Positions 6,747 to 8,504 of a stretch of DNA of 8,504 bases are shown one piece after another. The notes below the pieces were generated by a model. It was given only the letters and a program-made list of their open reading frames with translations, did no database searches and was not told the origin of the DNA. The position numbers and the translations under genes are program-made. Position 1 is the first letter of the stretch. Every line of letters starts with the position of its first letter. The stretch is from Burkholderiaceae bacterium (GTDB taxonomy: Bacteria; Pseudomonadota; Gammaproteobacteria; Burkholderiales; Burkholderiaceae_C), in the NCBI GenBank assembly GCA_030726195.1, contig JANREF010000084.1, forward strand, positions 1 to 8,504, read 5' to 3'.

Positions 6747-8210
6747 TCAAGACTCTTCAAACCAGGTGTGTTCGCTGCGCGCCATCAGTGCCGATGACGC
6801 CGCTGGCCCCCATGTGCCTGCGTTGTAGGGTTTGGGGCGCTCGCCAGAGGCGGCCCAGCCGTCGAGTATGGGTTCCACCCATGTCCACGCGGCTTCGAGT
6901 TCATCTCGGCGCATGAAGTGGGTGAGGCGGCCCTTCACCACGTCCATGAGCAAGCGCTCATAGGCTTCGGCACGGCGCTCGGTAAACGCCGACTGCATGT
7001 CCAAGTTGAGGCTCACGGGGCGCATGTTCATGCCTGATCCGGGTTCCTTCACCATCATTTGCAGTTGAATGGATTCTTCGGGCTGCAAGCTGATGACCAG
7101 TCGGTTGGATTTGCTGTTGGCCGCGCCAGAGAAGATGGAAAACGGCATGTCGTCGAATTCAATGATGATTTCAGAGCGACGATGCTGCATGCGCTTGCCG
7201 GTGCGCAAATAGAACGGCACATTGGCCCAGCGCGCGTTGTTGATGTGGGCTTTGAGCGCGACAAAGGTCTCGGTGGTGCTGCTGGGCGGTACGTTTTCCT
7301 CTGCCAGGTACGCCAATGCAGGCGCACCGTCGACTGTGCCGGCTTGGTATTGTCCGCGCACGGTGTCGCGCTTGATGTCCACCGCTGTCATGGGGCGCAA
7401 GGAGCGCAGCACTTTGAGCTTTTCATCGCGCACGTCGTTAGGCTCCAGCGAAATGGGCGGCTCCATGGCCACAATGCACAGCAGCTGCAGCAAGTGGTTT
7501 TGCACCATGTCACGCATGGCGCCGGTTTCGTCGTAAAACCCCGCACGGCTGCCCACACCCACCGTCTCAGCGACTGTGATTTGTACGCTGCGGATATTGG
7601 GGCTGCGCCACAGGGGTTCAAATATGGCATTGCCAAAGCGCAGCACCATCAGGTTTTGCACCGTCTCTTTACCCAGGTAGTGGTCGATGCGGTAAATCTG
7701 CGCTTCATTGAAGTGCTTGGCCACTTCGTCGTTGATGGCTTTGGCAGAGGCCAGGTCGTGGCCCAGTGGTTTCTCAAGCACCACGCGGGCGCGCTCGTCA
7801 ATCAAGCCGGCGCTGTCTAAGTGTTGGCATATTTGCGTGAACAAGCTGGGCGCGGTGGCCAGGTAGTACACACGTTGTGCGCCTGCGCTGCTCAGTGCGG
7901 CCAGCTTGAGGTAGTCCGGCGCACGCGTCACGTCCACACTGGCAAAGTGCAAGCGGTCTAAAAAGCTGGTCCAACACGCTTCGCCATCAGCGGTGGCGAG
8001 TGCGTCTTTAAGAAATGGTCTGGTCTTGTCATTGATGAAGGCCAAGTAGTCTTCACGCGACCAGTCTTGGCGACCCACACCAATGATGCGGTTGTTGCCC
8101 TCTAGCTTGTCATGCATGTGCGCCATGAAAAGGGCAGGCACGAGTTTGCGAAACGCCAAGTCACCTGCGCCGCCAAAAATCACAATGTCTACGTTGTTTG
8201 TGTCGCTCAT
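6747..8210 (-). CDS. zwf: Glucose-6-phosphate 1-dehydrogenase
   Basis: Oxidises glucose-6-phosphate to 6-phosphogluconolactone with NADP+ (or NAD+), opening both the ED and oxidative pentose phosphate routes. The 487-residue product has the expected order: an N-terminal Rossmann dinucleotide loop FGGAGDLAFRKL (about 12-23; G-x-x-G-D-L-A core), EKPLG (146-150), the active-site signature RIDHYLGKE (174-182) and the catalytic His in MVQNHLLQ (about 239). The C-terminal half includes FYLRTGKR (333-340) and NAGTWGP (463-469), both usual for bacterial Zwf. Length is standard. The ATG at 8210 has AGGA 8 nt upstream (complement of 8219-8222). It is the first gene of the minus-strand cluster, and a HexR-like box lies 54-69 bp upstream. 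Coenzyme preference cannot be decided by eye. Confidence 0.97.
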   Translation of the reverse strand: MSDTNNVDIVIFGGAGDLAFRKLVPALFMAHMHDKLEGNNRIIGVGRQDWSREDYLAFINDKTRPFLKDALATADGEACWTSFLDRLHFASVDVTRAPDYLKLAALSSAGAQRVYYLATAPSLFTQICQHLDSAGLIDERARVVLEKPLGHDLASAKAINDEVAKHFNEAQIYRIDHYLGKETVQNLMVLRFGNAIFEPLWRSPNIRSVQITVAETVGVGSRAGFYDETGAMRDMVQNHLLQLLCIVAMEPPISLEPNDVRDEKLKVLRSLRPMTAVDIKRDTVRGQYQAGTVDGAPALAYLAEENVPPSSTTETFVALKAHINNARWANVPFYLRTGKRMQHRRSEIIIEFDDMPFSIFSGAANSKSNRLVISLQPEESIQLQMMVKEPGSGMNMRPVSLNLDMQSAFTERRAEAYERLLMDVVKGRLTHFMRRDELEAAWTWVEPILDGWAASGERPKPYNAGTWGPAASSALMARSEHTWFEES

Positions 8211-8264
8211 AGCTGTTGTCCTGTTGTCGCGCCCAAGCTTGGGTTGCGCGCGTTGGTGACAAAG

Positions 8265-8279
8265 TGTAATTCAGTTACA
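8265..8279. promoter_or_regulatory. HexR-like operator upstream of zwf
   Basis: TGTAATTCAGTTACA is a palindrome with perfect TGTAA/TTACA arms and a 5-bp centre. It closely resembles the HexR box known from gammaproteobacteria (TGTAATTAAATTACA). HexR is an RpiR-type repressor released by KDPG that controls zwf, edd, eda and glucose genes. Its place before zwf, overlapping the candidate -10, suits repression of the whole ED operon. The site lies between zwf and a divergent gene and could act on both. No hexR gene is in the window, so the regulator's identity is inferred. Confidence 0.7.
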
Positions 8280-8305
8280 TACTTTTTTGTTGAATTGGTT
8301 ACCAA
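8276..8305 (-). promoter_or_regulatory. Candidate sigma70 promoter of the zwf operon
   Basis: On the minus strand a TTGGTA (-35, complement of 8300-8305) is followed after 18 bp by TATGTA (-10, complement of 8276-8281). Both are only partial matches to consensus. The -10 overlaps the HexR-like box and the -35 overlaps the TTGGTTACCAA palindrome (8295-8305). The start of transcription would fall about 60 bp before the zwf ATG. Placement is tentative. Confidence 0.35.
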
Positions 8306-8469
8306 GCGGTTTCATGCAGTAAGCCCCCACCCGGATGCTGGCTGCACAGCGGCAAGACCCCAGGCATCGCCGTTGGCGGGCAGCTTTACCTGCGCTTCAC
8401 ACAGCACTTACACGGCAGGAAAAAAGGCGGTGCACCATGCAAGTGTTCCCACAATATGGAGAGAAGAAC

Positions 8470-8504
8470 ATGAAAACAGTAGTTGTCGCAACGGCCTTGT
8501 TGTC
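8470..8504 (+). CDS. Start of a probably exported protein (runs off right edge)
   Basis: Only 11 codons are present, reading MKTVVVATALL. A lysine followed by a hydrophobic Val/Ala/Leu run looks like the beginning of a Sec signal peptide, so a periplasmic or outer-membrane protein is plausible. The ATG at 8470 has a GGAG Shine-Dalgarno (8458-8461) 8 nt upstream. An in-frame ATG at 8437 would add 11 residues before the signal-like segment and is less likely. The gene diverges from zwf and shares its 259-bp upstream region with the HexR-like box. A sugar porin or binding protein would fit the context, but the fragment is too short to say. Confidence 0.55.
   Translation, partial: MKTVVVATALL

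Noticed and set aside
7059..7820. 253-codon open frame on the plus strand opposite zwf
   Set aside because: Antisense shadow of a complete zwf, with no recognisable domain or ribosome site.
8302..8315. Possible LacI-type site TGAAACCGCTTGGT upstream of zwf
   Set aside because: Only the left half matches the LacI-family layout; the right half-site lacks the required CA end and the symmetry is poor.
1..8504. Mobile elements, CRISPR arrays, tRNA/rRNA genes, toxin-antitoxin or defence genes
   Set aside because: I looked for transposase motifs, terminal repeats, regularly spaced direct repeats and tRNA-like cloverleaf segments and saw none. Nearly all the window is accounted for by intact metabolic genes.

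Overview
The window carries a compact, complete set of Entner-Doudoroff (ED) and upper glucose-catabolism genes, all on the minus strand. The protein style, the moderately high GC content and the gene order suggest a betaproteobacterium of the Burkholderiales, most likely Comamonadaceae-like. That placement is an inference from remembered family resemblance, not from a search.

In transcription order (right to left) the genes are zwf (glucose-6-phosphate dehydrogenase), pgl (6-phosphogluconolactonase), edd (6-phosphogluconate dehydratase), eda (KDPG aldolase), pgi (glucose-6-phosphate isomerase) and glk (glucokinase). The first four follow the order of the pathway reactions. Pgi and Glk feed hexoses into glucose-6-phosphate, and Pgi could also return fructose-6-phosphate to the pathway. 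A hairpin 16 nt after the glk stop probably ends the unit. Left of it lies the start of a second unit on the same strand, the signal peptide and first mature residues of a sugar ABC transporter substrate-binding protein. Its upstream region holds a near-perfect LacI-family palindrome. At the right edge the first 11 codons of a probably exported protein run divergently from zwf.

The regulatory DNA is the most informative part. The zwf/divergent-gene intergenic region holds a 15-bp palindrome resembling the binding site of HexR, the KDPG-responsive ED regulator. The 315-bp edd-eda gap is unusually long for this otherwise tight cluster. It contains a HexR-arm-like inverted repeat with non-standard spacing, a second copy of the LacI-operator core, and a set of short TTAAGAG repeats. 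The leaders of edd and pgi are strongly A/C-rich and lack a visible Shine-Dalgarno sequence.

No mobile element, CRISPR array, tRNA, rRNA or broken gene was seen. The enzymes are conventional, and I see no evidence for an undescribed system here. The points worth following are regulatory.
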